Assembly (NCBI RefSeq): GCF_021390475.1
Contig: NZ_JAJUWS010000005.1
Coordinates: 124,001-188,000 of the forward strand
Length of the DNA stretch: 64,000 nucleotides
DNA from: Streptomyces sp. ST2-7A
GTDB taxonomy: Bacteria; Actinomycetota; Actinomycetes; Streptomycetales; Streptomycetaceae
Direction of reading: 5' to 3'
Below the pieces are notes generated by a model. That model did not search any database and had not been told where the DNA came from. It was given only the letters and a program-made list of their open reading frames with translations. Shown here one piece after another: positions 17,972-26,663 of the stretch; positions within the stretch are counted from its first letter, which is position 1, and each line of letters opens with the position of its first letter. The translations under genes were made by a program, and so were the position numbers.

Positions 17972-18837
17972 AGCCCAACCCCTCGCCTTCGCCCACCCCG
18001 TCGGTACGGGCACCCGGTCGATACGTGTGCCCCGGGCCCCGGCGACGGCGGACGGCGGCACCTCTTCACCGACCCCTCACCGGAGACCTCCATCCCCACC
18101 AACGACACACCGGTCGATTGGTGGCGGGTCGCACGCGGGAAGATGTGGATCCCGGGCACGGAGTACGAGAACGGCTTCCCAACCACCCCGGGGCCCACGG
18201 CGCGGGGGAGCCCGAACGCGCACACGGTCGTTCCCCATCGGAGCCGGGACACCGTCGCGGTCATGGAGGGCACCACGGATGCGCCGGGAACCGGTCGGCC
18301 AAACGGCTGGGAACGTGGTCGGTGTGCGATCCGAAGGGAGACCTCCGCCCACCGAAGAGCGAGAGGGAGGGTTGTCGATGACAGCGCGACCAACGGAGCG
18401 AGCGGAACCGGAGTCCGACCACACCGGCGGGGGCGCGGGACGGGGTTCCCGATTGGTGCCGCCCACGGCCGTGACGGCGTTCCCGATGACGCAGCCGTAC
18501 CCGACCGGGACCCGGCCTGTGACCGATATCGGAACCGGACGTCCCGCCGGTGATCCCGGGGTTCGGGGCGACCGCCGTGCTTCCCCGCCCGACCTCACTC
18601 GGCGATCGGCCGGATCGGTACGACCGCGCACCGTGGCCGACCGCGTGGTGTCACAAGGAGCACACGCAGAGGATGCCGGTTTCTTCGTCTTCGCTCCGCC
18701 GGGCCCCGGACACCGGGGCCCGGCGGAGAAAGACTCCACCGGGCCCCGGGGTGCCGTGTCCCCACCACCTTCCGCACCGTATCCGCGAGCACCCGATCGC
18801 GCTCCCGGAGCGTCGGGGAAGCGTGGTGTGCCGTCGG
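17972..18837. other. Intergenic region, no gene called
   Basis: Open frames here are Arg/Pro-rich and unrecognised. One ATG at 18378 has a good ribosome site (GGAGGG, 6-nt spacing) and starts MTARPTERAEPESDHTGG, but the translation soon looks non-coding, so it may be a decayed gene start. A perfect 16-bp stem with an ACA loop lies at 18694-18728, downstream of the protease gene. It is probably its terminator, although no U-tract follows. Confidence 0.45.
18694..18728 (-). terminator. Strong hairpin downstream of the protease gene
   Basis: CTCCGCCGGGCCCCGG and its exact complement are separated by 3 nt. The hairpin lies about 110 bp after the protease stop. Confidence 0.55.
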
Positions 18838-20019
18838 TCAGGCGGTGTGCAGCGTCAGGCCGTAATGCTGAAGGATCGGATTGATCGGGTTGAAAACGGT
18901 CATGCTGGTGCCCTCGCAGCTGCCGCTGCCACCGGAGTGGACACCCTGGGCCTGGTCACCGGCGATGACAGAACCGCCGGAATCGCCCGGCGCGCTGCAG
19001 GCGGAGCTGAACGACATGCCGTGGGCGACCTCACCGCTGGAGTACCGCACCGTCTGGTTGACCGCGGTCAGGGTGCCGCAGCGCCAACCGGTGGTGGAAC
19101 CGGAACGGCAGATCGAGGACCCCACCGCCACGGGAGAGGAACCGCGCACCAGCTGATCCGATACGCTGCCCCAGCCCAGGACGACCGGCACGGTCCACCA
19201 GCCGCTGCCCACGTTGACCCAGGCCATGTCGCTGCCGGGCCATACCCGCCCCTGGACCTGGCCGATGTGGGTGTTGTCCCAGCCCCGGACGGCCGAGCCC
19301 GTGGTGCCGCAGTGTCCGGCGGTGACAAAACCGCCGTGTACCGGGAAACCGATCGAACAACGCGCGTTGCCGACGTAGAACGGATCACCACCGACGATGC
19401 CGGCGGCGTGGGTGACGATCGGTTCCCCGAGTGTTTCGACGCCGATGGGCCCGGCGACGCCGGCATCGGCCAGGAAGTCCTGGACGGCGGGGTTGTCCGT
19501 GTGTTTCTCGACCACCCGGATGACAACCTCGTTGGCACGCACGTCCACGCCCCACCCCGCGACACCGACGGGGGCGCTGTCCGCCAGCTTGTCGATCTCG
19601 GTCTTCACCGAGTCGAGTTCGGCGGCAGTGTGGGTGACGTGTGCGGTGGCCACGCCGATCTCCTCGACCGCTGCGACGGCGCTGTTATCGGTGACGGCGA
19701 CGATGAGGTCGCCGGAGACCGGGTCGAACCAGCTGCCGGCGAAGGAATCACCGGCGGCTTCCTCGGCGAGCGGGACGAGTTCGCCGGCGTTGGCCTCCAA
19801 CGCGAGCCGGGCCAGGGCCTGTTCCTCGGTGAGGCCGAGGTCGCTCTGCATCGCCGCGAGCAGGCCGGGGGCGACGACCTCTTCCTGCGTCGCGACCTCC
19901 TGCGCCGCAATGGCGCTGGTGGTACCGGCTCCGGCCAGAGCGGCGGCGAGGAGCAGAGTGGACAGGCCGGCACCGACGGTGCGTCGGGTGATCCTGCTGC
20001 GGGACACGGTGCGAGACAT
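18838..20019 (-). CDS. Secreted S1E serine protease (streptogrisin / alpha-lytic type) preproenzyme
   Basis: This 393-residue preproprotein has a signal peptide with an RITRR start, a hydrophobic core and an AIAA end. A pro-region of about 165 residues of the alpha-lytic-protease type follows. The mature chymotrypsin-fold domain has His in GGFVTAGHCG, Asp in GSDMAWVN and Ser in SAPGDSGGSV. The disulphide partners CSIGFP/AGHC and SSICRSGSTTGWRCG match streptogrisins and Nocardiopsis alkaline proteases. The pro-region acts as a folding chaperone and is then removed. An 18-bp perfect palindrome and an IS630-type element lie upstream and may affect expression. Confidence 0.93.
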   Translation of the reverse strand: MSRTVSRSRITRRTVGAGLSTLLLAAALAGAGTTSAIAAQEVATQEEVVAPGLLAAMQSDLGLTEEQALARLALEANAGELVPLAEEAAGDSFAGSWFDPVSGDLIVAVTDNSAVAAVEEIGVATAHVTHTAAELDSVKTEIDKLADSAPVGVAGWGVDVRANEVVIRVVEKHTDNPAVQDFLADAGVAGPIGVETLGEPIVTHAAGIVGGDPFYVGNARCSIGFPVHGGFVTAGHCGTTGSAVRGWDNTHIGQVQGRVWPGSDMAWVNVGSGWWTVPVVLGWGSVSDQLVRGSSPVAVGSSICRSGSTTGWRCGTLTAVNQTVRYSSGEVAHGMSFSSACSAPGDSGGSVIAGDQAQGVHSGGSGSCEGTSMTVFNPINPILQHYGLTLHTA

Positions 20020-20130
20020 GGGGGTGGTGCCCTTCTGTTGTTCCCTCGGTGGGGGTGGAACAGCGAAGGCCGGGAGCGCTCTCGAACCCAACGGGAGCCT
20101 AGGAGCGCCGAGGAGTCCGCGTCCAGTGCG

Positions 20131-20148
20131 GGAAGTTCCGGAACTTCC
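20131..20148. promoter_or_regulatory. 18-bp perfect palindrome upstream of the protease
   Basis: GGAAGTTCC is directly followed by GGAACTTCC, with no spacer, 112-129 bp upstream of the protease start. It lies 30 bp from the left end of the insertion sequence. A dimeric regulator site is the simplest reading. Confidence 0.5.
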
Positions 20149-20177
20149 GGGGTGGTCGGGCCGGTTGGGCCGAAGTA

Positions 20178-21269
20178 CGGACACGAGGGTGATGGCTTCG
20201 GTGGGGACATGCGCAAGCTTTCGCCGGCTCGGCAGGAGGCCGTGCGGATGCGGGTGATGGCCGCGATCGACGCGGGATTGTCGGTGGCCGGGGCGGCGAG
20301 GGTGTTCGGGGTGTCGACCAAGTCGATCGGTCGGTGGAGAACTCGTCGTGATGGCGGCGGGGTGGAGGCGTTGCGGTCCGGGAAGCCCGGGCGGAAGGTT
20401 GGATCGCACCGGTTCCCGTCGGAGAGCGAGGAGGCCGCCGTTCGGCAGGCCATCATCGACTATCGTCCCGAGCAGTTCGGTCCCGGTGGAATGCTGTGGA
20501 CGACGAAGAAGGTCAATGAATTCCTGCACCGTCATTTCGGGGTGCGGTTCTCCCATGGCGGATTGTGCAAGTTGATGGATCGGATGGGGTTGTCGTTCCA
20601 AAGGCCCGACCGCAGGGCCCGGGAGACCCCCCCGCCGCTGTCGAGGAGTGGACGCGTACCACCTATCCGGCGATCCGGGCCCGCGTGGCGGCCGAGAACT
20701 CGCTGGTCATGTTCGCCGCCCGGGTCGGGATCCGCTCCGATCAGGTCCACGACCGCACCCGGGGAGAGCGGGGGAACACCCCGATCGTGGCCCGCACCGG
20801 ACAGCGGTGCGGCGTGAACGCCATGTTGGTGATCTCCACCCGGGGCGCCATGCACTTCACCGTCTTCGCCGACCGCTTCACCACCACCTGCATCACCTTC
20901 CTCAACCGGGTGATCGGAAACTTCCCCGAACAGAAAATCCACCTGATCCTGGACCGGCACCCCGTTCACCGCTCCAAAAAAGCGAACGCATGGGGCGCCG
21001 AGCACGCCGACTCCATCGAACTGCACTTCCTGCCGCCCCACGCGCCACACCTCAACCCCGATGAACTCGTCAACGCCGATCTCAAACGCCAACTCGTCGA
21101 CAAGGTCCTTGACAACCGGGCCCAACCGGAGGCCTCAACCCGCGGCATCCTCCACGGGAGCCAGAAACTCCCCGACCGCGTCAGGGGATACTTCCGGGCC
21201 CCGCACACCGGATACGCATCAGACATCGTTTAGTGATATGTCGATAAAAGTCAATATCGGCGTGTCCGC
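20178..21269 (+). mobile_element. IS630-family insertion sequence
   Basis: The element encodes an IS630-type transposase. It is bounded by short inverted ends, CGGACACG (20178-20185) and GCGGACACG read from the right end (21261-21269 in complement). TA lies immediately outside each end (20176-20177 and 21270-21271), as expected for TA target duplication in this family. It sits between the protease promoter region and the accessory block. Confidence 0.7.
20209..21233 (+). pseudogene. IS630 transposase in two frames
   Basis: The first part (20209 to about 20630) encodes the helix-turn-helix (AAIDAGLSVAGAARVFGVST) and winged-helix region. The second part, from about 20625 in another frame, encodes the DDE catalytic domain: WTRTTYPAIRARVAAENS, the Asp in LILDRHPVHRSKKANAW and FLPPHAPHLNPDELV with its Glu. 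The two frames meet at a run of seven C (20627-20633, GAGACCCCCCCGCC); one more or two fewer C would join them. This is either an inactivating indel or a -1 programmed slip on C-CCC-CCG. The catalytic residues otherwise look complete. Confidence 0.75.
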
Positions 21270-21286
21270 TACTCGGGGGAGGCCCC

Positions 21287-21638
21287 CTACCCGGTGGGAA
21301 AATGTTCCTTCATCACGATGCGGACGTTCTCCCGAAACTCCACCAGGGACTGCTCGTCCGGGCCCGGCTCAAGCGACAGAGTATTGAGCTCTTCCAGACG
21401 CTGACGCAAAGCACTCGGATCATCAGAACGCCGCGGCACCACGGCGACCGGCTGCGGACGGGTGACACGCGGCCAAGGTGCAGCTGTTCGTCTTCGCGAG
21501 GGTGGCCTCGCTCGGGGATCGTCGTTCCGTACGTGCCCGTTCGGGTGAATTCAGGTTTGATACGGCGAGTCGCCACCCGGATGACGTGATGATGTGGTCC
21601 CGGCGGCGTGCAGACGCCCGGAGGAGAAGTAGGCGATC
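21287..21638 (-). other. Probable C-terminal coding remnant beside the IS element
   Basis: On the minus strand a frame ending at 21287 reads VAVVPRRSDDPSALRQRLEE, then LNTLSLEPGPDEQSLVEF and RENVRIVMKEHFPTG. Its amphipathic composition looks like real protein, but there is no credible start and the upstream part degenerates. The family is not recognised. The segment is probably the tail of a gene disrupted when the element inserted. Confidence 0.35.
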
Positions 21639-22712
21639 TTGAATCTCATGGTGCGTGTGCTGGAAGGGTCCGCTGCCGGCGCTTTCATGGCGTCGTCGTG
21701 GGCGGAGCTGTACCGGCAGGACCCGCAGGCGACCCCCTACCAGTCACCGGCGTGGCTCATCGGGTGGGCACAACAGCTCCCACCCACCTCACATCTGGTC
21801 GTAGCCCTGTGCGAGGGCCCTGCTCGGCAGGCCCTGGCCGCTCTACCGCTGGCCCGCGACCAGGGGGACACCGGGCGGCGCACATATGCCCTGTCCACGC
21901 CGATGGGGGAGTACGTCCGCGCCGTGGGCCCGGCAGCCGAGAACCCGCAGGTGGCGGCGTCCCTGGCCCGATACCTCGAGGGGCGGGCCTCTGAGGGCCG
22001 TCACATCGACATGGCGGGCCTGCCCACGGACAGTGTCCTTGCCCAACACCTCATGTCCACCGACCCTGCTCGTCCGGGACGCTGGCACACCAGCGCCACC
22101 GACTGCGCCGAAATCCCGTTGCCTCTCGCCTATGAGGAGATGTCCCGCTCGACCCGACGTGATCACAAACGACGCCAACGCACCTGGGACGAACTCGCCC
22201 AACACCGCAAGGTGACCTACCGGCGCACCCACGACAACGACGAACTGCTCACCGCCTACACCGTTCTCGCCCGCCTGCACGCCCACCGCTGGGCCGGCCA
22301 CACCCCGCCTGCCGGCACGCCCCACACCCCCGGCGCACCCCACTGGCCGGCTGTGCTCAAGCGCTGCGGCACCAGCATGGCGTTCATCGCCACCCTCGCC
22401 GTGGACGACGAGATCGTCGCCGCCCAACTCTGCCTGACACGACATCGCCGAGCCTACTCCGTCGTGCCGGCCATACACCCCCAGTACAAAGACCTCGCTC
22501 CCGGTCACGCCCTCCTGCGCCACCTCGCACACGACCTGACCACCGCCGGATACGAATACCTCGATCTGGGCCGCACCGTCCCGGGCCAGCACGCCTACAA
22601 GGACCAGTACCGGCCGCGCTGGAGTAAAACCCTCTCCGCCGTCAGTGCACCTGCACCGGCGTGTCTCAGCGTGCTCGACGAACTCGTCCGGCCCGCCACA
22701 GAACTGGTCTGA
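21639..22712 (+). CDS. FemAB/CelD-like GNAT-fold acyltransferase
   Basis: This 357-residue protein has an N-terminal part with YQSPAWLIGWAQQ. Its C-terminal half has the FemAB/BioF2-like pattern: STRRDHKRRQRTWDEL, then MAFIATLAVDDEIVAAQLCL and YKDLAPGHALLRHLAHDLTT, and finally YEYLDLGRTVPGQHAYKDQY. Relatives transfer acyl or aminoacyl groups in wall or polysaccharide formation. The substrate here is unknown. The start may be TTG 21639 (GAGGAG 12 nt upstream) or ATG 21648. It stands alone between the IS630 element and the PadR gene, so it is unclear whether it belongs to the accessory block. Confidence 0.75.
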   Translation: MNLMVRVLEGSAAGAFMASSWAELYRQDPQATPYQSPAWLIGWAQQLPPTSHLVVALCEGPARQALAALPLARDQGDTGRRTYALSTPMGEYVRAVGPAAENPQVAASLARYLEGRASEGRHIDMAGLPTDSVLAQHLMSTDPARPGRWHTSATDCAEIPLPLAYEEMSRSTRRDHKRRQRTWDELAQHRKVTYRRTHDNDELLTAYTVLARLHAHRWAGHTPPAGTPHTPGAPHWPAVLKRCGTSMAFIATLAVDDEIVAAQLCLTRHRRAYSVVPAIHPQYKDLAPGHALLRHLAHDLTTAGYEYLDLGRTVPGQHAYKDQYRPRWSKTLSAVSAPAPACLSVLDELVRPATELV

Positions 22713-23030
22713 GAGCCCAGGCCGGTGTCACCTGCGCGTGCATGCGCGACTTGGTGGTGAAGGTGGTGAAAAGTACCCGCATCCCAAGCCCTGTTCCGGC
22801 GAACGCCCCGTCTTGGATGGTCTCCACCCTCGGCCCGTCACCCCGTACGGGAGTCGAGAGCTTGTTGCAGCGGCGCTCGACCGGAGGCGGCCCACGGGCC
22901 TCCAGCGGTTTCCCCGCACCCCGGAGAACAGCAGGTCATGTACTACGGTGGGAGCAGCCGGCGAGGACCGGCCGACGGGCGGAGCGCCGGGTCCCGGCCC
23001 GTGCCGCGAGGGAGATACAGCAGGGAGACG
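22713..23030. other. Intergenic region, nothing recognised
   Basis: No frame here gives a recognisable product. Only the ribosome site of the next gene (GGGAG, 23023-23027) is evident. Confidence 0.4.
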
Positions 23031-23582
23031 ATGTCAGCCACGAGATTGCTCGTCCTGGGGGTCGTGCGGATGCACGGCCGGGCGCACGGCTATCTGGTCC
23101 GCTCCGAACTGCTCTCCTGGGGCGCCGACGAATGGGCGCACATCAAGTTCGGCTCCATTTACCACGCCCTGCGGCAGCTGGCCAAGGAAGGGCTGCTGAA
23201 GTCGACCGACATCCCGGACTGGCCCGGCAGGGTCGACTACGAGATCGTGCCCATGGGCGAGGAGGAGTTCTTCCGGCTGCTGCGGGACGCCCTGCGCCAG
23301 GGCAACAACCGACCGGTCATGCTCGGAGCCGCGCTGGTGCTGCTGCCCGCCCTCACCCGTGAGGAGGCGATCGGCCTGCTGCGCGAGCGCATTGCGTCGC
23401 TCTCGGCCGAGCAGGGGGAGCTGATCGCCAAGGTCGACCAGTCGGCCGGTGAGCAGCCGCAGCGGGCCCACATCCGGGAACTCCTCGGCCTGTGGGAGCA
23501 CAGCGCGGCCGCTCAGGCGGACTGGACCAGGGCCCTGATCGAACGCCTGGAGGCGGGCGCGTACGTCATGGCGGGGGAGTAG
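23031..23582 (+). CDS. PadR-family transcriptional regulator
   Basis: This 183-residue protein has an N-terminal PadR winged helix: MSATRLLVLGVVRMHGRAHG, followed by FGSIYHALRQLAKEGLLKS, and a wing containing DYEIVPMGEEEFFRLL. A C-terminal helical dimerisation domain of the Vir_act_alpha_C type follows. ATG 23031 with GGGAG upstream is chosen over an upstream ATG that would add an unlikely leader. PadR proteins usually repress nearby efflux genes until a drug binds. Here the DrrAB-type exporter at 25674 has an inverted repeat around its promoter that could be the target. Confidence 0.85.
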   Translation: MSATRLLVLGVVRMHGRAHGYLVRSELLSWGADEWAHIKFGSIYHALRQLAKEGLLKSTDIPDWPGRVDYEIVPMGEEEFFRLLRDALRQGNNRPVMLGAALVLLPALTREEAIGLLRERIASLSAEQGELIAKVDQSAGEQPQRAHIRELLGLWEHSAAAQADWTRALIERLEAGAYVMAGE

Positions 23583-23613
23583 CCGCACCCCACGGGGGCC
23601 CCTTCCAACCGTT

Positions 23614-24594
23614 GACCGGGACTTCGCCGTGCCCGCCGCTCTACGCGTGGTGGCCGACGTGCTCGGCCTGCCCACCGAGAGCCGGTAGCGGCTCCCCGAG
23701 CTGCACGCGGGCCCGGCCACCGCCCTGGACGCCGGCCGGTGCCCGCAGCAGCTGATGACCACCCGGGCGCTCCTGGCGGCTGTGACCGGCCTCTGTGAGG
23801 AGTTGACCGGCCTGGTTGCCCACGGCCGGGCCACCGGTCTCGCCGGGCTCACCGGGGTCTCCCCGCAGGACGCCGTCGCCGTCGGGGTGTTGGCCGTCGT
23901 GGTGGGTGTGGAGGTCACCGCCACGGCCGTGTGCAACGCCGTACGGGTCATCCTGGACCAGCCCGGGCAGTGGGAGCGGATCGGGCGGGAGCCCGGCCTG
24001 GTCGATGCCGCGGTGCGCGAGGCCCTGCGCCTGGTGCCGCCACTGCGCTTCGACAGTCGTATCGTCCGCGAGCGTGTGGAGTTGGACGGTAAGACGATCG
24101 AGGAGGGCCGGCGCGTGGTGGTGCTGATCGACGCCGCCAATCGCGACCCGGATGCCTTCGCCGACCCGAACATGTTCGACCCCGGTCGCGCTGACGGCGA
24201 CCGCGCCCTGATGCCACTCGGGGGTGTCGCGGCCCCGGTCGCCGAGACGCTGGTGTGGATCCAGACGCAGGCCGCGATCCGGGTCCTCACCGAACTCCGG
24301 CCCGGCCTGCACATGACCGCCGAGGTGCCACAGGTGGCACTCGGCTGGATGTGGGACGCGATCTACCGGGCCCAGCGCATCGAGGAACTCGGCGCGGGGC
24401 TGCACCTGCCCTCCGACGGCCTGAGCGCCGACGTTCTGCGTGCCAAGCTCGTGCGAGTGCTCGACGACCCCTCGTTCAGCCACGGGGCGCGGCGGCTGCG
24501 TCGGGCCGTGCTGTCGACACCGAGCCCGAACGAAGTGGTCCCCACACTCGAAAAGCTGACCGCGCGTCATCGGTCGGCGCCGGTGGCACGCTGA
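23614..24594 (+). pseudogene. Scar fusion: P450-like glycosyltransferase activator joined to a glycosyltransferase tail
   Basis: The frame from about 23614 reads AVPAALRVVADVLGLPTESR, then a TAG at 23686, then RLPELHAGPATALDAG and ALLAAVTGL. From 23755 it is open and matches DnrQ/DesVIII/EryCII-type auxiliary proteins, which are P450 homologues without a haem cysteine that activate antibiotic glycosyltransferases. Near 24335 it changes abruptly to MWDAIYRAQRIEELGAGLHL and SPNEVVPTLEKL, the C-terminus of a DnrS/DesVII-type glycosyltransferase. The auxiliary end and most of the glycosyltransferase are missing, so an in-frame deletion fused the two. With the N-terminus lost and an internal stop, neither activity is expected. 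Confidence 0.72.
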
Positions 24595-24615
24595 GGGAAC
24601 GAGGACGGGAGAGGC

Positions 24616-25599
24616 GTGAACATACTGGTGACCGGTGCGGCCGGATTCATCGGCTCGCACTTCGTCAGGACGCTGCTCGGCGGTGGATACCCCGGGCACG
24701 AGGGCGACCGGGTGACCGTCCTGGACAAGCTCACCTACGCGGGGACGCTGAACAACCTGCCCGTGGACCACGAGCGGCTGACCTTCGTGCACGGCGACAT
24801 CTGCGACACGGTGCTTCTGGACCGAACCCTGCCCGGCCACGAAGCGGTGGTGCACTTCGCCGCGGAGTCGCACGTGGACCGGTCCGTGGCCGGCGGGGAG
24901 GCGTTCGTGCGCACGAACGTGCTGGGCACGCAGGCGCTGCTCGAAGCGGCGCTGCGGCACGGGACGAGCGTGTTCGTCCAGGTTTCCACGGACGAAACGT
25001 ACGGCTCGATCGCCGAGGGACGCTGGACGGAGCAGGAGCCGTTGCTGCCGAACTCCCCGTACGCGGCCTCCAAGGCCGCCGCCGACCTGATCGCCCGGTC
25101 CTACTGGCGCACGCACGGTCTCGACGTGCGCATCACCCGGTGCGCCAACAACTACGGCCCCGGACAGCATCCCGAGAAGCTGGTACCACTGTTCGTCACC
25201 CGGCTCCTCGACGGCAGGACCGTCCCGCTGTACGGGGACGGTTCCCATCTCCGCGAGTGGCTGCACGTGGACGACCACTGCCGGGCCGTGCGGCTGGTGC
25301 TGGACGGCGGCAGTCCGGGGGAGATCTACAACATCGGCGGGGGAACGCACCTGACGAACCGGGAGATGACCGGCCGGTTGCTCGCCCTGTGCGGGCGCGA
25401 CTGGGACCTCGTGCGGCAGGTGGCGGACCGTAAGGGGCACGACTTCCGCTACGCGGTGGACGATACCAAGATCCGCCGGGAGCCGGGTTACGAACCGCGC
25501 CGGTCGATGGAGGACGGGTTGCGCGAGACGGTCGAGTGGTACGCCGCCCACAGTGACCACTGGGGCATTCGGCAGGGCTCCGGGGTCCGGGGATACTAA
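24616..25599 (+). CDS. dTDP-glucose 4,6-dehydratase
   Basis: This 327-residue short-chain dehydrogenase-type enzyme has the NAD-binding motif NILVTGAAGFIGSH. The catalytic STDETYG (Thr-Asp-Glu) and SPYAASKAAAD (YxxxK) motifs and the RCANNYGPGQHPEKLVPLF segment typical of RmlB are present. It converts dTDP-glucose to dTDP-4-keto-6-deoxyglucose, the entry step for deoxysugars of antibiotics. The GTG start has GGGAG 6 nt upstream. Its neighbour is a ruined glycosyltransferase pair and no further sugar genes are present, so this is probably a leftover of a deoxysugar pathway, although the enzyme looks intact. Confidence 0.92.
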   Translation: MNILVTGAAGFIGSHFVRTLLGGGYPGHEGDRVTVLDKLTYAGTLNNLPVDHERLTFVHGDICDTVLLDRTLPGHEAVVHFAAESHVDRSVAGGEAFVRTNVLGTQALLEAALRHGTSVFVQVSTDETYGSIAEGRWTEQEPLLPNSPYAASKAAADLIARSYWRTHGLDVRITRCANNYGPGQHPEKLVPLFVTRLLDGRTVPLYGDGSHLREWLHVDDHCRAVRLVLDGGSPGEIYNIGGGTHLTNREMTGRLLALCGRDWDLVRQVADRKGHDFRYAVDDTKIRREPGYEPRRSMEDGLRETVEWYAAHSDHWGIRQGSGVRGY

Positions 25600-25650
25600 A
25601 ACTTGTATATGGCGACCGCCCTGCCCTATGCTCACTGGGTATCCAAATTT
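25599..25650 (+). promoter_or_regulatory. Promoter and inverted repeat of the drr operon
   Basis: TTGTAT (25603-25608) and TATGCT (25627-25632) with an 18-bp spacer form a good sigma-70-type promoter. AAACTTGTATAT (25599-25610) and GTATCCAAATTT (25639-25650) are inverted copies (9 of 12) that bracket the promoter, as expected for a PadR-type repressor. The local AT-richness contrasts with the surroundings. Confidence 0.55.
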
Positions 25651-25673
25651 GAGCAACCAGAGAAAGGGTGGGC

Positions 25674-26663
25674 ATGGGCGGCGCCGACCTGGCGATCCAG
25701 ACCGAAGCTCTGAAGAAGAAATACGGCGACAAGGAGGCCCTAGCCGGACTCGACCTGCAGGTACCCCGAGGCGTCGTCCACGGCCTGCTCGGCCCGAACG
25801 GCGCGGGGAAGACGACCGCGGTCCGCATTCTCTCCACCCTGCTGAAGCACGACGAGGGAACGGCTCGCGTCGCCGGCTACGACATCGCCTCCCAAGCGGC
25901 CCGGGTGCGCTACAGCATCGGGCTTCTCGGACAGCACGCCGCCGTCGACGAGGATCTGAGTGGCCGTCAGAATCTGGTGATGTTCGGCCGCCTGTACCAC
26001 ATCGGCAAACGCAAAGCCCAACAGCGAGCCGACGAACTGCTGGAGCGCTTCGGGCTCACGGAGGCCGCGGGAAAGCCGGTCAAGCAGTACTCCGGCGGTA
26101 TGCGGCGACGCCTCGACCTCGCCGCCAGCCTCATCCTCGCCCCGTCCGTGCTCTTTCTCGACGAGCCCACCACCGGGCTCGATCCGCGCGGCCGTAACGA
26201 TGTCTGGGAGTCCGTCCGCGGCCTGATCGCCGAGGGGCGCACCGTCCTGTTGACCACCCAATACCTGGAGGAGGCCGATCAACTGGCCGACATGATCTCC
26301 CTGATCGACAACGGCAGGGTGGTCGAGACCGGCACTCCCGACCAGCTCAAGAACAAGATCGGCGGTGACCGGATCGACATCGTGCTGCGCAGGCCTCATG
26401 ACGTACCGCGCGCCGCCCGCCTGATGGGCACCCTGCTGCGGTCCGAGCCCGAGACGGATTCCGACAACCGGCGCGTCAGTGCCGTCGTCGAGGACCGGGT
26501 CGCCGCCCTGACCACCGTCGCCCGGGAACTCGACGAAGCGGGGATCGAGGCCGAGGACATAGCCCTGCGCAGGCCCTCGCTCGACGAGGTGTTCCTGCAC
26601 CTGACCGGAAACGGGACGGTTACGTCAGCCGAGCCGAGCCTCAAGGAGACCGCCCAGCCATGA
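25674..26663 (+). CDS. drrA: Daunorubicin-type exporter ATPase (DrrA-like)
   Basis: This 329-residue ABC ATPase of the DrrA family starts at ATG 25674, with AAAGGG upstream. Walker A GLLGPNGAGKTT, the signature YSGGMRRRLDLAASL and Walker B SVLFLDEPTTGLDPRGR are intact. The family-specific C-terminal region ends IALRRPSLDEVFLHLTG. The stop overlaps the permease start by 4 bp (ATGA). It powers extrusion of a hydrophobic antibiotic. Unlike the copy at 1604-2619 it is not frameshifted. The operon continues into the permease and, after a hairpin, the peroxidase and UvrA-like genes. Confidence 0.93.
   Translation: MGGADLAIQTEALKKKYGDKEALAGLDLQVPRGVVHGLLGPNGAGKTTAVRILSTLLKHDEGTARVAGYDIASQAARVRYSIGLLGQHAAVDEDLSGRQNLVMFGRLYHIGKRKAQQRADELLERFGLTEAAGKPVKQYSGGMRRRLDLAASLILAPSVLFLDEPTTGLDPRGRNDVWESVRGLIAEGRTVLLTTQYLEEADQLADMISLIDNGRVVETGTPDQLKNKIGGDRIDIVLRRPHDVPRAARLMGTLLRSEPETDSDNRRVSAVVEDRVAALTTVARELDEAGIEAEDIALRRPSLDEVFLHLTGNGTVTSAEPSLKETAQP

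Noticed and set aside
18378..18884. Frame starting at ATG 18378 with a good ribosome site
   Set aside because: After about 50 codons the composition is non-coding and it overlaps the protease 3' end antisense. Kept only as a note in the intergenic entry.
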